Origin: Polytrichum commune
Lineage: Eukaryota > Streptophyta > Polytrichopsida > Polytrichales > Polytrichaceae
Direction of reading: 5' to 3'
Length of the DNA stretch: 64,000 bases
Assembly: GCA_950295325.1 (NCBI GenBank)
Contig: OX485803.1
Span: forward strand, 21,082,001 to 21,146,000
Part shown: in pieces, positions 10,365 to 21,576 of the stretch
Layout of the letters: every line of letters begins with the position of its first letter
Numbering within the stretch: the stretch's first letter is position 1
The notes under the pieces: generated by a model
Told to the model about the DNA's origin: nothing
Database searches by the model: none
The model's input: only the letters and a program-made list of their open reading frames with translations
Program-made: the position numbers and the translations under genes

Positions 10365-11919
10365 CTCACCCCCACCAAACGGAGTCGATGCCCTCATCGA
10401 CTATACTCGTAGTCGGCACACCAATTCTCAAGTTGCCATCCTCTATGGTGCGGCATTGTGTTTACCTTAGGGCGCGACCCCCACAATGCATCTTCAAATT
10501 TGGCATGGTCCCAAAGGTGTCGTTCCTAGGTGGTCCGTTAGCGACCTTGGATCTCTCATCCAAGGACCTAACCTATACTAGACCCACCTACTTTGGGACT
10601 CACTTGGGTTGCCCCTCCTTTGGGGCCTCCCCCGTTAGGCTCCACTAGCCTAACATGACACATCTAGGCGAGACCTCAACGCTTCCACTAAGTTGTCTCG
10701 GTTGCAACTCCGAGATGGCTTTCCATTGTTAAGCCACGCCTCGATCGCACGGGGGTGATGCCAAGTCCCGCCCGACTCGGTTCCCACTTTGCTCTTTCGA
10801 GACATGGGTTCATGACTCCCATGCGCCAACTCTCGTTAGCTCGCGGGTAGCACTTTTATGAGCACGCGCCATCACCTTGTCCCCGCCCGGACAAGCCCAC
10901 AACTAAGAAGTTTCTTGGTTTTATCCAAGGCCCCTCCAAGCCATGGCCCCCAATTACTCGGCTTACCCAACCTAGTTTGGCATGTCTATTCCCCCTCTTC
11001 CATTAACCAAACACAAGTACAAGACTAGGACCTCATCTCATACTTTTCTCTTTGCACCACTAAAGTTTGGACTTTATTCCCTCAAGCCAAAGAACAAGTG
11101 CATGTTGTGGAGGAATTAACCTCGAAACTATGTTTGCTACTAGAGTCTCTCCCCCACTAAAGGAGATTGATGTCCTCATCAATGCCTACGCTTCTTTTTA
11201 TTGGAATGTCTAGCCTTAGTTTCTTCAAAGTGCTTCACCAATTCATTGGTGTTGACCATGTCTCTTGCCGCCACCCAAGCGGTTTCTTTCTCATGGTATC
11301 CTCACCATTTCACCAAGTATTCCTTTGTACTTTTTCTTTCCTTTTCACTTGGGCTTCCTACACTTGAGGATGCCCTCTTACCTCATGTTCCAAATGATGT
11401 CCACAAGGTCGGGAGGTGGCCTAATCACTTGCTTGTGATCGGGCCACAAGGTGTCGTCCTAAAATGACTTTCGTAATCAGACATGAAATGTCGGATGCAC
11501 TTTGATCTCCGGCGGTAATTCCAACTTATATATGTCCTTGACCACTTGTTCCACAATGGGAAACGAAGCTCCAATTTTGGACATGAACTTTGGAGTGAGG
11601 CCTTCCGGCTAAGTGAAGTTGTTCACATTCAACAACGCCTTTTGGCCCACCTCATTCTCCACTTCGCGTCTTCCGGCATTGACTTGCACTCCATAGCACC
11701 TTCGGGCTTTCTCCACCAACAACTTGGTCATCTCCAAGACTTGTTCACGCTTCTTGGCCAAGTCCTCACCATCTTGGTTGAACTCTAGTGTTGAATGTGC
11801 CCCCTCGAGAGCTAGGTTAATAGGTTGGAGCGCATCCACTCCATAAGCCACCACCAAAGACCACCCCTTGGTAGCCAAGTGCGTGGCTACATTGCAATTA
11901 CACTCCGCTCGACCCACAT
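10365..11919 (-). pseudogene. Antisense 3'UTR, chromodomain and integrase remnant
   Basis: PPT complement at 10365-10376, 3'UTR to about 11165, chromodomain remnant about 11170-11330, integrase tail to 11919. Read antisense it appears nearly identical to 55,320-56,873 of the complete copy, including long stretches of identical conceptual translation. It is cut at GACCCACAT by the 5' LTR of the next element. Confidence 0.85.
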
Positions 11920-12910
11920 TGTCGCGCACCCCTCCATGAGGAGTGCCCGAAACACCATGGGCACAAGGGGGACCCCGGAGTGACACCCGGGACTTGTGGC
12001 GCCGTTGGTGAGAGGGCCCAAGTGATCCTAGTGTGGGTGAGGGCCCCGGGCGTTGGGAACGCCTCCCACCCACGGAGACTAGGAGGCATGAGGGTAAGGC
12101 CATGAGCTATGCGTAGCTCATGGCGTGGTGATTCTAGAATGCTCAAGATCACCTCAAGCGGAGGTGGGAGCTAGGAGTTATGGCCATTTGAGTGGGCCGC
12201 TGTCCCGGACAGCGCCCTGGTGCAGCAGTGCCTGGGAGTGATTCCCGGGACTGCCAAAGTTCAGACAGGCATAACGTCCTCAATACTTGCCCGAATGGGG
12301 CAAGTGAGGAGTCCATCGGCATCTACGTGAAGCGTAGATGAAGATGGAGTGGTTGGTTGTTATGATCAGACATCATACAAGGAAGTTATGATGGTCTGAA
12401 GCTGCTGGGGGGTTCTAGGCCCAGCAGCTAAAGGAAAATGTCCACTTGGCCCCAACTCTTGGTAGAGAGACAAGAGGTTGGTTGACGGTGGGGTAGGGGC
12501 CCCGCGTGAAGTCCTAGAGGCTTATATGGGTGAGGTGGTGTGGCCTCACCCACCCGAGGCCGAACGGCACGGCCTCCATTGGCATTGGCCTAATGTGAGG
12601 CCATAGTTGCCTAGTATGGTTCGGGTTGTTGTAGTGTTGCTCCGGCAACGCGATGATCAACATAAGATTGGACTTCCATGGATGGAAGTCCACATCTAAG
12701 GATTGGTTACCGATTAAAGGGGTTGGTTAGCGATTAAGGGGTGAGTCCCGAAAGCAAAGTAGGAGGGTTGGTTCCCTCCTATGAACTATTGGTCCGGGGT
12801 AAGAGGAGCTATCCATTAGCATGGCGGAATGCGAATGGTTAGCGCTCGTAACCTTTGGTAGAAATGAAAATTGGCAAGATTGTCAAGGGGGGCTAGCAAG
12901 GGTTGCCACA
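11920..12910 (+). repeat. 5' LTR of copy A
   Basis: 991-bp LTR of the longer subtype. It carries an extra GGTTGGTTAGCGATTAAGG segment near its 3' end, also present in the LTRs at 17,999, 44,996 and 48,814. The end is mutated to TTGCCACA instead of TTGCGACA. It starts with the variant GCACCCCTCC shared with the LTR end at 237. Confidence 0.9.
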
Positions 12911-12912
12911 CT

Positions 12913-12924
12913 TGGTATCAGAGC
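12913..12924 (+). promoter_or_regulatory. Primer-binding site (tRNA-iMet type)
   Basis: TGGTATCAGAGC begins 2 bp after the 5' LTR. It is the usual plant PBS complementary to the 3' end of initiator tRNA-Met, and primes minus-strand cDNA. Confidence 0.9.
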
Positions 12925-12961
12925 AGGGTTCCAAGTTTTGAGCTCGCACTTTGAGGGAAAC

Positions 12962-13590
12962 ATGGGTATCAAAAATGCGGGTTATGATGGTGAGCCCGGG
13001 GTTTCCAAAAGGTTGTGAGGCTCAAATTGGAACAAGGATCATGTGCAAGTGGAATTTGACCATACCATTGGTTCAAATGACAATGGTGGGCATGAGGGTG
13101 GATTTGGTAAGGAAAATGGAGGAGTGCTTTGAAAAGGGCTCCCGCAAACCTCAAAAAACATTTGGGGCCTAGAATACTGAAAGCACCCAAAACCTTGGAG
13201 GGCATTAATGTTGGATTGAAATTCCAATTCGAAATGCTTGGAAGGTATTGATGTTGGAATGAATTTAGTGCTAATGAGGCACCCGGGGTCTCTTAAGGCC
13301 TATGTGCGCTATTCAAACGCACAAATGAAGGATACACCTAAAACGGACGAGTTTTCTAAGAAATGCATCCTTTTAGGTGGGGTTTTAAAAGCGGGTGGTG
13401 GATGCCTTGTTTAAGTCCCCAAGGCTTCTTGAGGACACGGTGGGGACCATCAAGTTTGCAAGAGCATTGAAGCCAATGGTCCCAAAGAGAAGTTCGGCGG
13501 CGCATCACCACAAGTGGCTTTAGCCAAAGTAGGTCCCAAAGAAATGAGTGCAAATTGTTTGGTCCATTTTACTTAGGCAAAACATGTTGG
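12962..13590 (+). pseudogene. gag remnant, copy A
   Basis: The ATG at 12962 corresponds to the Gag start of the intact relative at 48,609. The frame M-G-I-K-N-A-G-Y-D-G-E ends after 19 codons. Matching fragments follow in other frames: a piece around 13275-13400 resembles the R-H-x-G-x-L-K-A-Y-V-R segment of the intact Gag, followed by L-F-K-S-P-R-L-L-E-D. The zinc-knuckle region survives only as a degenerate C-K-L-F-G-P-F-Y-L-G stretch. No functional capsid can be encoded. Confidence 0.75.
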
Positions 13591-13916
13591 TGCCGCGGAC
13601 GGAATGTTGAAAGGTGGATTTATGCTTCCAAAGCAAATCATACTTGTGCCGCGGACGGAATGTTGGGAGGTGGGTTTGTCCTACCAAGGCAATTCATGTT
13701 CGTGCCGCGGACGGAGTGTGGGAAGGTGGCTTTGTGCTACCAAGGCAAAACATGTTTGTTTTGCGGACAAATTATTAGAAATTGGTTTTGTGGCACCAAA
13801 CCAATTTGTCCCGCGGACGAAATGTTTAAAGTTGGCTTTGCGGACCAAGCCAAGCCAAGTTGCCGAGGACCGAATGTAAGACGATGGCATTGTGGCCAAG
13901 GCTAGTAGCCTTAAGC
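13591..13916 (+). repeat. 50-56 bp tandem array at the gag-protease junction (6 units)
   Basis: Six imperfect units start at 13591, 13647, 13703, 13759, 13809 and 13861. Each is built on TGCCGCGGACGGAATGTT followed by a purine-rich segment and CAAGGC. The intact relative has this sequence once, coding residues ~391-409 (G-C-T-A-D-Q-M-L-E-G-G-F). The non-autonomous lineage has expanded it. Unit number varies between copies. Confidence 0.88.
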
Positions 13917-14420
13917 CGAGGCCAAGTCTTTTGTACCTTGAGGCTCAAATGAATGGGAGATATGTCTCATGAGTTGACAAAGAGGCAACGGACTCTTTCA
14001 TGAGCCCAAAGCTCACAAGGGAGTTGGGGCTTGCCGATTGATAGAGAAAACAAGCCCACCAAGGTGCGGTTTGGAAAGGGTGAACCGCATGAGACAAAGG
14101 AGGCCGCGATGCATGTAACCTTTCAATGTGGGACATTGGATTTTTGTCAAAATTTCACACCATGTGAAATAGATGAAATGCATGTCATTGTGAAGGCCGC
14201 CTACTTTGAAACTCACATGATAGATATGAGGTGCAAGCCGGTGAGCTTGCGGTGCATTATGATGTGGCATAATGGCAAAGAATTGAAGTTCAAATTGACA
14301 AGGACTCCTATGGTAGGAGGACCCAAGTTGAATTTGGTCTTAATGGACCAACTGAAAAATAGAAATTATAATGGTCGTGGTTCCATTGGAGCAACTCCAA
14401 GGAATGTATGGAGAGGCTAG
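13917..14420 (+). pseudogene. Aspartic protease remnant, copy A
   Basis: Aligns with residues ~408-575 of the intact relative. The catalytic V-D-T-G-A-T motif is replaced by V-D-K-E-A-T (13973-13990), with a stop just before it. The later part is open for 129 codons (14031-14420) and retains the K-P-T-K-V-R-F-G-K-G-E-P-H-E-T-K-E segment. Without the D-T-G triad it could not be an active protease. Confidence 0.8.
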
Positions 14421-14738
14421 GAAAGATGGGCCTCCTCCAAATCACATTGGTGGGATGTTGGTGAGATACAAGGATGTATTCACCAATGTGTTGCCCAAAA
14501 AGTTACCGCCAAGGAATGAAAAATAACTTTGCTCAACGAGAGATTGAGTTCTTGAGGTATGTGGTGACAAAGGAAGTTGGTGGATGAACATGAAGAATGT
14601 CAAGGCAATCCAAGAAGAGAATTGGCCCTTGACTCAAGAAAAGGGCTTAGGTCATTTGTTGGCCTAACCAACTACTACCACCACTTCATTCATGGTTTTT
14701 CTAAGGTTGCTAGAACCTTAGTCAACATGTTGGAAAAA
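14421..14738 (+). pseudogene. RT remnant lacking the catalytic palm, copy A
   Basis: After a piece resembling R-Y-K-D-V-F-T-N-V-L-P the sequence jumps within ~60 bp to the RT C-terminal side (E-I-E-F-L-R-Y-V-V-T-K) and the connection motif L-R-S-F-V-G-L-T-N-Y-Y. The ~500-600 bp that should encode the RT fingers and palm, including Y/F-x-D-D, are absent. All internal copies that reach this region share the gap. Confidence 0.78.
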
Positions 14739-15388
14739 ATGGCTATCCCAAGAGTGGGATGAGCCTTGTCACCAAGCCTTTGGGGAGCTCAAGAAAAAGT
14801 TCTCTTCACAAGATGTGGTTAAGTTTCGGGTTTTCATGAGCATGTTGAGGTGCACATGAAGGCAAAGGACTTTACCATTGGCGGATGTTGATTCAAGATG
14901 GAGGACCATTGCTTATGGGAGCATTAAGCTCCATGGTTGTAGAAGCTTGTCCAACTTGTGCAAGAAATGGCTATCCCAAGAGAGGGATGAGCCTTGCCAC
15001 CAAGTCTTTGAGGAGCTTAAGACCAAGTTCCTCTTTACCACCCGTGTTCAAGTTCGCGGAGCTTGAAAAACCTTTTGACGTGCATACGGGGGGCGAGGAC
15101 TTTACCATTGGCGGATGTTGATGCAAGATGGATGGCCATTGCATACGAGAGCATGAAGCTCGATGGTTCGACTTGTGGAAGAAATGGCTATCCCAAGAGT
15201 GGGATGATGTTTGTCACGAGTCTTTGGGGAGCTTAAGACCAAGTTCTCTTCGCCGCCTGTGCTCAAGTTCACGGAGCTTGACAAACCTTTTGAGGTGTAT
15301 ATGGGGGTGAATGATTTTGCCAATGGTGGATTATGTGTAAGATGGATGGCCATTGCATATGCGAGCATGTAGCTCGATGGTTGTCAAA
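14739..15388 (+). repeat. ~225-bp tandem RNase H-region units (3 units)
   Basis: Units begin at 14739, 14967 and 15184 with ATGGCTATCCCAAGAG. Each contains the tether plus RNase H start: D-E-P-C-H-Q-x-F-x-E-L-K, then K-F-A-E-L-x-K-P-F-x-V-H-T-G and a variant of I-A-Y-x-S-x-K-L-x-G. A normal Gypsy pol has one. The RNase H active-site aspartate region (H-T-D-A-S in the family) reads H-T-G in these units. Confidence 0.83.
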
Positions 15389-16862
15389 GAAGACAACCAA
15401 CTCATGACAAAGAACTTCTTTGCGTAGTGTATTGCTTGAAGATGTGGCGACACTAGTTGGGGTCGCACAAAGTAAAGGTCTACAAGGACAATGTGTCCTA
15501 AAAGTATTTTGACATACAAGCGCAAGTGAGCGCCAAGTCATTGCGTTGGCATGATAGCTTGGCGCTTATGAAGGTGGATCTAATCCACAAACCGGACCGT
15601 GGAAATGTGGTGCCGGATGCGCTAAGTAGACGGGAAGAGTTCCAAGCAATGAGAACCATCCAAACCTTGTGGCTAATGTGTGCCGGCGAAGGAAACTTGT
15701 AATGCAAGATACGGGAGGGGTAAATTAACTACCCCAAAGCACAAAAGCTTTTAGGTGAGCTTAAAGAGGTTAAGTTGGTGGACGGATTGTTCAAGTGCAA
15801 GCAAAGTTGGGTGTATGTGCCACAAGGCAAGTTGAGGCTATCGGTTTTGAAGGAGGAATGTGATAGTCCTATTGCCGGCCATAGAGGAGAAAAAGAAAAC
15901 CACCATAGAATGGTGTCAAAGAGATACCATTGGCGGTGCATAACGGAGGATATAACCCACTTTGTGAAGGCGTGAATGAAGTTCCAAGTGAACCGAGCCT
16001 CTTACTAAAAGCAAGGCGGTTTCTTGCAACCGTGCCTATTCCGTCGGCGCCATGGCATAGTATGTGCATGGACTTAATCACAAGTTTGCCGGAGTCACAT
16101 GGGTATGATGCCATCTTGTTGATGGTAGAGCGGTTTGCCAAGTTGGCACACATGGTGCCGATTGTGGGAACCGCCACCGCGTTGGAGACCGCATAGCCTT
16201 TTCTCAAAGGATGGTTGAGGCACCACGGGTTGCCAAGAGTGATTGTGTGGGATCAAGATCCAAAGTTCACAAGTGCATTTTCAATGCATTTCTCTAAGGA
16301 GGTCGGAATGAAACTAAGGTTTAGCACGGCCTTGCATTCCCAAATGAATGGGAAAGCGGAGCATGTGAATGGAGTCTTGAAGCAATACTTGAGGAACTTG
16401 GTGGGGGCGGACCAAGGAGATTGGGCGGACTATGTGGGTCGAGCGGAGTGTAATTGCAATGTAGCCACGCACTTGGCTACCAAGGGGTGGTCTTTGGTGG
16501 TGGCTTATGGAGTGGATGCGCTCCAACCTATTAACCTAGCTCTCAAGGGGGCACATTCAACACTAGAGTTCAACCAAGATGGTGAGGACTTGGCCAAGGA
16601 TGGTAGACAAGTCTTGGAGATGACCAAGTTGTTGGTGGAGAAAGCCCGAAGGTGCTACGGAGTGCAAATCAATGCCAGAAGACGCGAAGTGGAGTATGAG
16701 GTGGGCCAATAAGGTGGGCCAATAAGGTGTTGTTGAATGTGGACAACTTCACCTTGCCCAAAGGCCTTACTCCAAAAGTTCATGTCCAAAATTGGAGCTT
16801 CATTTTCCATTGTGGAACAAGTGTTCAAGGACATGTATAAGTTGGAATTACCGCCGGAGATC
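15389..16862 (+). pseudogene. RNase H tail and integrase remnant, copy A
   Basis: 15389-15720 covers the RNase H C-terminal part (H-C-L-K-M-W-R-H, then the H-K-P-D-R-G-N-V-V-P-D-A-L-S-R motif). 15720-15980 holds a degenerate HHCC region (Y-H-W-R-C-I). 15930-16193 is core part 1, with the first catalytic aspartate in M-C-M-D-L-I-T. The family amber stop is at 16194-16196. 16215-16712 is open for 165 codons with W-D-Q-D-P-K-F and Q-M-N-G-K-A-E-H-V-N. All three acidic residues of the D-D-E site are present, but the frame is cut. A short duplication of GGTGGGCCAATAA near 16700 adds a further break. Confidence 0.82.
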
Positions 16863-17040
16863 AAAGTGCATCCGACATTTCATGTCTCATTACGAAAGTC
16901 ATTTTAGGACGACACCTTGTGGCCCGATCACAAGCAAGTGATTAGGCCACGTCCCGACCTTGTGGAGGTCATTTGGAACATGAGGTAAGAGGGCATCCTC
17001 AAGTGTAGGAAGCCCAAGTGAAAAGGAAAGAAAAAGTACA

Positions 17041-17187
17041 AAGGAATACTTGGTGAAATGGTGCGGATACCATGAGAAAGAAACCGCTTGGGTGGCGGCA
17101 AGAGACATGGTCAACACCAATGAAGTGGTGAAGCACTTTGAAGAAACTAAGGCTAGACATTCCAATAAAAAGAAGCGTAGGCATTGA
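17041..17187 (+). pseudogene. Chromodomain segment, copy A
   Basis: 48-codon open segment beginning K-E-Y-L-V-K-W-C-G-Y-H and continuing E-T-A-W-V-A-A-R-D-M, ending at TGA 17185-17187. This is the aromatic-cage and W-E-P-like core of a chromodomain at the integrase C-terminus, and it places the family among chromoviruses. Unlike several copies, the C of K-W-C-G-Y is not mutated to a stop. Confidence 0.78.
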
Positions 17188-17998
17188 TGAGGACATCAAT
17201 CTCCTTTAGTGGGGGAGAGACTCTAGTAGCAAACATAGCTTCGAGGTTAATTGCTCCACAACATGCACTTGTTCTTTGGCTTGAGGGAATAAAGTCCAAA
17301 CTTTAGTGGTGCAAAGAGAAAAGTATGAGATGAGGTCCTAGTCTTGTACTTGTGCTTGGTTAATGGAAGAGGGGGAATAGACATGCCAAACTAGGTTGGG
17401 TAAGCCGAGTAATTGGGGCCATGGCTTGGAGGGGCCTTGGATAAAACCAAGAAACTTCTTAGTTGTGGGCTTGTCCGGGCGGGGACAAGGTGATGGCGCG
17501 TGCTTATAAAAGTGCTACCCGCGAGCTAACGAGAGTTGGCGCATGGGAGTCATGAACCCATGTCTCGAAAGAGCAAAGTGGGAACCGAGTCGGGCGGGAC
17601 TTGGCATCACCCCCGTGCGATCGAGGCGTGGCTTAACAATGGAAAGCCATCTCGGAGTTGCAACCGAGACAACTTAGTGGAAGCGTTGAGGTCTCGCCTA
17701 GATGTGTCACGTTAGGCTAGTGGAGCCTAACGGGGGAGGCCCCAAAGGAGGGGCAACCCATGTGAGTCCCGAAGTAGGTGGGTCTAGTATAGGTTAGGTC
17801 CTTGGAGGAGTTCCAAGGTCGCTAACGGACCACCTAGTAACGACACCTTTGGGACCATGCCAAATTTGAAGATGCATTGTGGGGGTCGCGCCCTAAGGTA
17901 AACACAATGCCGCACCATAGAGGATGGCAACTTGAGAATTGGTGTGCCGACTACGAGTATAGTCGATGAGGGCATCGACTCCGTTTGGTGGGGGTGAG
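17188..17998 (+). other. 3'UTR and polypurine tract, copy A
   Basis: About 800 bp non-coding between the pol stop and the 3' LTR. It is rich in perfect short hairpins, for example around 17710-17732 (GTTAGGCT/AGCCTAAC) and near 17800 (CCTTGGA/TCCAAGG). It ends with the plus-strand primer tract GGTGGGGGTGAG at 17987-17998. Confidence 0.8.
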
Positions 17999-18989
17999 TG
18001 TCGCGCACCTCTCCATGAGGAGTGCCCGAAACACCATGGGCACAAGGGGGACCCCGGAGTGACACCCGGGACTTGTGGCGCCGTTGGTGAGAGGGCCCAA
18101 GTGATCCTAGTGTGGGTGAGGGCCCCGGGCGTTGGGAACGCCTCCCACCCACGGAGACTAGGAGGCATGAGGGTAAGGCCATGAGCTATGCGTAGCTCAT
18201 GGCGTGGTGATTCTAGAATGCTCAAGATCACCTCAAGCGGAGGTGGGAGCTAGGAGTTATGGCCATTTGAGTGGGGCGCTGTCCCGGACAGCGCCCTGGT
18301 GCAGCAGTGCCTGGGAGTGATTCCCGGGACTGCCAAAGTTCAGACAGGCATAACGTCCTCAATACTTGCCCGAATGGGGCAAGTGAGGAGTCCATCGGCA
18401 TCTACGTGAAGCGTAGATGAAGATGGAGTGGTTGGTTGTTATGATCAGACATCATACAAGGAAGTTATGATGGTCTGAAGCTGCTGGGGGGTTCTAGGCC
18501 CAGCAGCTAAAGGAAATTGTCCACTTGGCCCCAACTCTTGGTAGAGAGACAAGAGGTTGGTTGACGGTGGGGTAGGGGCCCCGCGTGAAGTCCTAGAGGC
18601 TTATATGGGTGAGGTGGTGTGGCCTCACCCACCCGAGGCCGAACGGCACGGCCTCCATTGGCATTGGCCTAATGTGAGGCCATAGTTGCCTAGTATGGTT
18701 CGGGTTGTTGCAGTGTTGCTCCGGCAACGCGATGATCAACATAAGATTGGACTTCCATGGATGGAAGTCCACATCTAAGGATTGGTTACCGATTAAAGGG
18801 GTTGGTTAGCGATTAAGGGGTGAGTCCCGAAAGCAAAGTAGGAGGGTTGGTTCCCTCCTATGAACTATTGGTCCGGGGTAAGAGGAGCTATCCATTAGCA
18901 TGGCGGAATGCGAATGGTTAGCGCTCGTAACCTTTGGTAGAAATGAAAATTGGCAAGATTGTCAAGGGGGGCTAGCAAGGGTTGCGACA
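17999..18989 (+). repeat. 3' LTR of copy A
   Basis: 991-bp LTR, near-identical to that at 11,920 including the longer-subtype segment. It ends GGGTTGCGACA and is followed by TCAACCATCC of an antisense integrase. Confidence 0.9.
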
Positions 18990-20601
18990 TCAACCATCCT
19001 TTGAGAAAAGGCTATGCGGTCTCCAACGCGGTGGCGGTTCCCACAATCGGCACCATGTGTGCCAACTTGGCAAACCGCTCTACCATCAACAAGATGGCAT
19101 CATACCCATGTGACTCCGGCAAACTTGTGATCAAATCCATGCACATACCATGCCATGGCGCCAACGGGATAGGCAACGGTTGCAAGAAACCGCCTTGCTT
19201 TTGGTAAGAGGCTCGGTTCACTTTGCACTTTGATTCAAGCCTTCACAAAGTGGGCTATATCTTCCTTTATGCACCGCCAATGGTACCTCCTTGACACCTT
19301 TCTATGGCGGTTTTTTCTTTTTCCTCTATGGCCGGCAATAGGACTATCATATTCCTCCTTCAAAACCGATAGCCTCAACTTGCCTTGTGGCACATACACC
19401 CGACTTTGTTTACACTTGAACAATCCGTCCACCAACTTAACCTCTTTGAGCACCTTGCTCTTGCGAAGTTCACCTAAAAGTTTTTGTGCTTTTGGGGTAG
19501 TTAATTTACCCCTCCGGTATCTTGCATCACAAGTTTTCTTTGCCGGCACACATTAGCCACAAGGTTTGGATGGTTCTCATTGCTTGGAACTCATCCGGTC
19601 TACTTCGCGCATCCGGCACCACATTTCCACGGTCCGGTTTGTGGATCAAATCCACCTTCATAAGCGCCAAACTATCATGCCACCGCAATGACTTGGCGCT
19701 CACTTGCGCTTGAATGTCAAAATTCTTTTACGACACATTGTCCATTTAGACCTTTGTTTTGTGCGACCCCAAATAGTATCGCCACATCTTCAACAATGCA
19801 CTACGCCAAAAAATTGTTTGGCATGAGTTGGTTGTCTTCTTTGACAACCATCGAGCTTCATGCTCCCATATGCAATGGCCATCCATCTTACATCAACAAT
19901 CCGCAAAACAAACATGTTTTCCCTTGATAGGACAAAGTCACCTTCCCACACTCCGTCTGCGGCACGAACATGAATTGCCTTGGTAGGACAAACCCACCTC
20001 CCAACATTCCGTCCGCGGCATGAGTATGATTTGCCTTGGAAGCATAAAGCCACCTTTCAACATTCCGTTAGCGGCACCAACATAGTTTGCCTAAGTAAAA
20101 TGAACCAAACAATTTGCACTCATTTCTTTGGGACCAACTTTGGCTAAAGTCACTTGTGGTGATGCGCCGCCAAACTTTTCTTCGGGACCATCGGATTCAA
20201 TGATCTTGCAAACTTTATGATCCCCACCATGTCCTCAAGAAGCCTTGGGGACTTAAACAAGGCATCCACCACCCGCTTTTAAAACCCCACCTAAAACGAT
20301 GCATTTCTTAGAAAACGCGTCCGTTTTAGGTGTATCCTTCATTTGTGCGTTTGAATAGCGCACATAGGCCTTAAGAGGCCCCGGGTGCCTCATTAGCACC
20401 AAGTTCATTTCAACATCCGAACCTTCGAAGCATCTCGAATTGAAATTTCAATCCAACATTAATACCCTCCAAGGTTTTAGGTGCATTCGGTATTCTAGGC
20501 CCCAAATACTATTTGAGGTTTACGGGAGCCCTTTCAAAGGACACCTCCATTTTCCTCACCGAATCCACCTTCATGCCCACCATTGTCATTAGAACCAATG
20601 G
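18990..20601 (-). pseudogene. Antisense element: integrase, RNase H tail, array and gag remnants
   Basis: Reading antisense from right to left: gag remnant (20601 to ~20077), 3-4 units of the 56-bp array (~20076 to 19901), then a direct jump to the RNase H tail (~19900 to 19550), the HHCC region (19235-19549 open for 104 codons) and integrase core part 1. The shared amber stop is at 19012-19014. The jump at ~19901 removes protease, RT and the RNase H units, with a 5-bp shared TCCGC at the join. The leader, PBS and 5' LTR of this element resume at 32,620-33,748. The 3' side is cut by copy A. Confidence 0.82.
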
Positions 20602-21576
20602 TGTCGCAACCCTTGCTAGGTCCCTTAATAATCTTGCCAATTTTCCTTTCTAGCAAAGGTTACGAGCGCTAACCCTTCGCATACAGCCATGCCAATGGTT
20701 AGCTCCTCTTACCCCGGACCACATAGTTCATAGAAGGGGAACCAACCCTCCTACTTTGCTTTCGGGACTCACCCCTTAATCGGTAACCCATTTCTTTGAT
20801 GTGGACTTCCATCCATGGAAGTCCAATCCTATGTTGATCATCGTGTTGCCGGAGCAACACTACAACAACCCGAACCATACTAGGCAACTATGGCCTCACA
20901 ATGGGCCAATGCCCATGGAGGCCGTGCCGTTCGGCCTCGGGTGGGTGAGGCCACACCACCTCACCCATATAAGCCTCTAGGACTCTACGCGGGGCCCCTA
21001 CCCCACCGTCAACCAACCTCTTGTCTCCCTACCAAGAGTTGGGGCCAAGTGGACATTTTCCTTTAGCTGCTGGGCCTAGAACCCCCCCGGCAGCTTCAGA
21101 CCATCATAACTTCCTTGTATGATGTCTAATCATAACAACCAACCACTCCATCTTCATCTACGCTTCACGTAGATGCTGATGGACTCCTCACTCGCTCCAT
21201 TTGAGCAAGTCTTGAGTAAGTTATGCCTGTTTGAACCTTGGCAGTCCCGGGAATCACTCCCAGGCACTGCTGTAGCAGGGCGCTGTCCCGGGACAGCCCC
21301 CCACTCAAATGGCCATAACTCCTAGCTCACACCTCCGATTGAGGTGTTCTTGAGCATTCTAGAATCACCACGCCATGAGCTACGCATAGCTCATGGCTTA
21401 ACCCTTGTGCCTCCTAGTCTCCGTGGGTGGGAGACGTTCCCAACGCCCGGGGCCCTCACCCACGCTAGGATCACTTGGGCCCTCTCACCAACGGCGCCAC
21501 AAGTCCCGGGTGTCACTCCGGGGTCCCCCTTGTGCCCATGGTGTTTCGGGCACTCCTCATGGAGAGGTGCGCGACA
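20602..21576 (-). repeat. 3' LTR of copy B
   Basis: 975-bp LTR followed by the PPT complement (CTCACCCCCACC). Its partner is 31653-32619. Confidence 0.9.

Larger units (their letters stand above)
11920..18989 (+). mobile_element. Full-length non-autonomous Ty3/Gypsy family element (copy A)
   Basis: 7,070-bp element with both LTRs (991 bp each, only a handful of differences seen), PBS, internal region, PPT and 3' LTR. Coding order is gag remnant, 56-bp array, protease remnant, RT-gap, three RNase H units, integrase, chromodomain, 3'UTR. Frames are broken throughout. The flanks CACAT (left) and TCAAC (right) do not match, and they lie about 250 bp apart in the integrase sequence that surrounds the element. 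It is therefore not a simple insertion with an intact duplication. Confidence 0.88.

Noticed and set aside
13591-13916. CRISPR-like array
   Set aside because: The units are contiguous 50-56 bp tandem copies with no unique spacers, inside a retrotransposon and homologous to protein-coding sequence of the intact relative.
11915-18994. Clean TSD for copy A
   Set aside because: The flanks are CACAT and TCAAC; they do not match, so no duplication is claimed.
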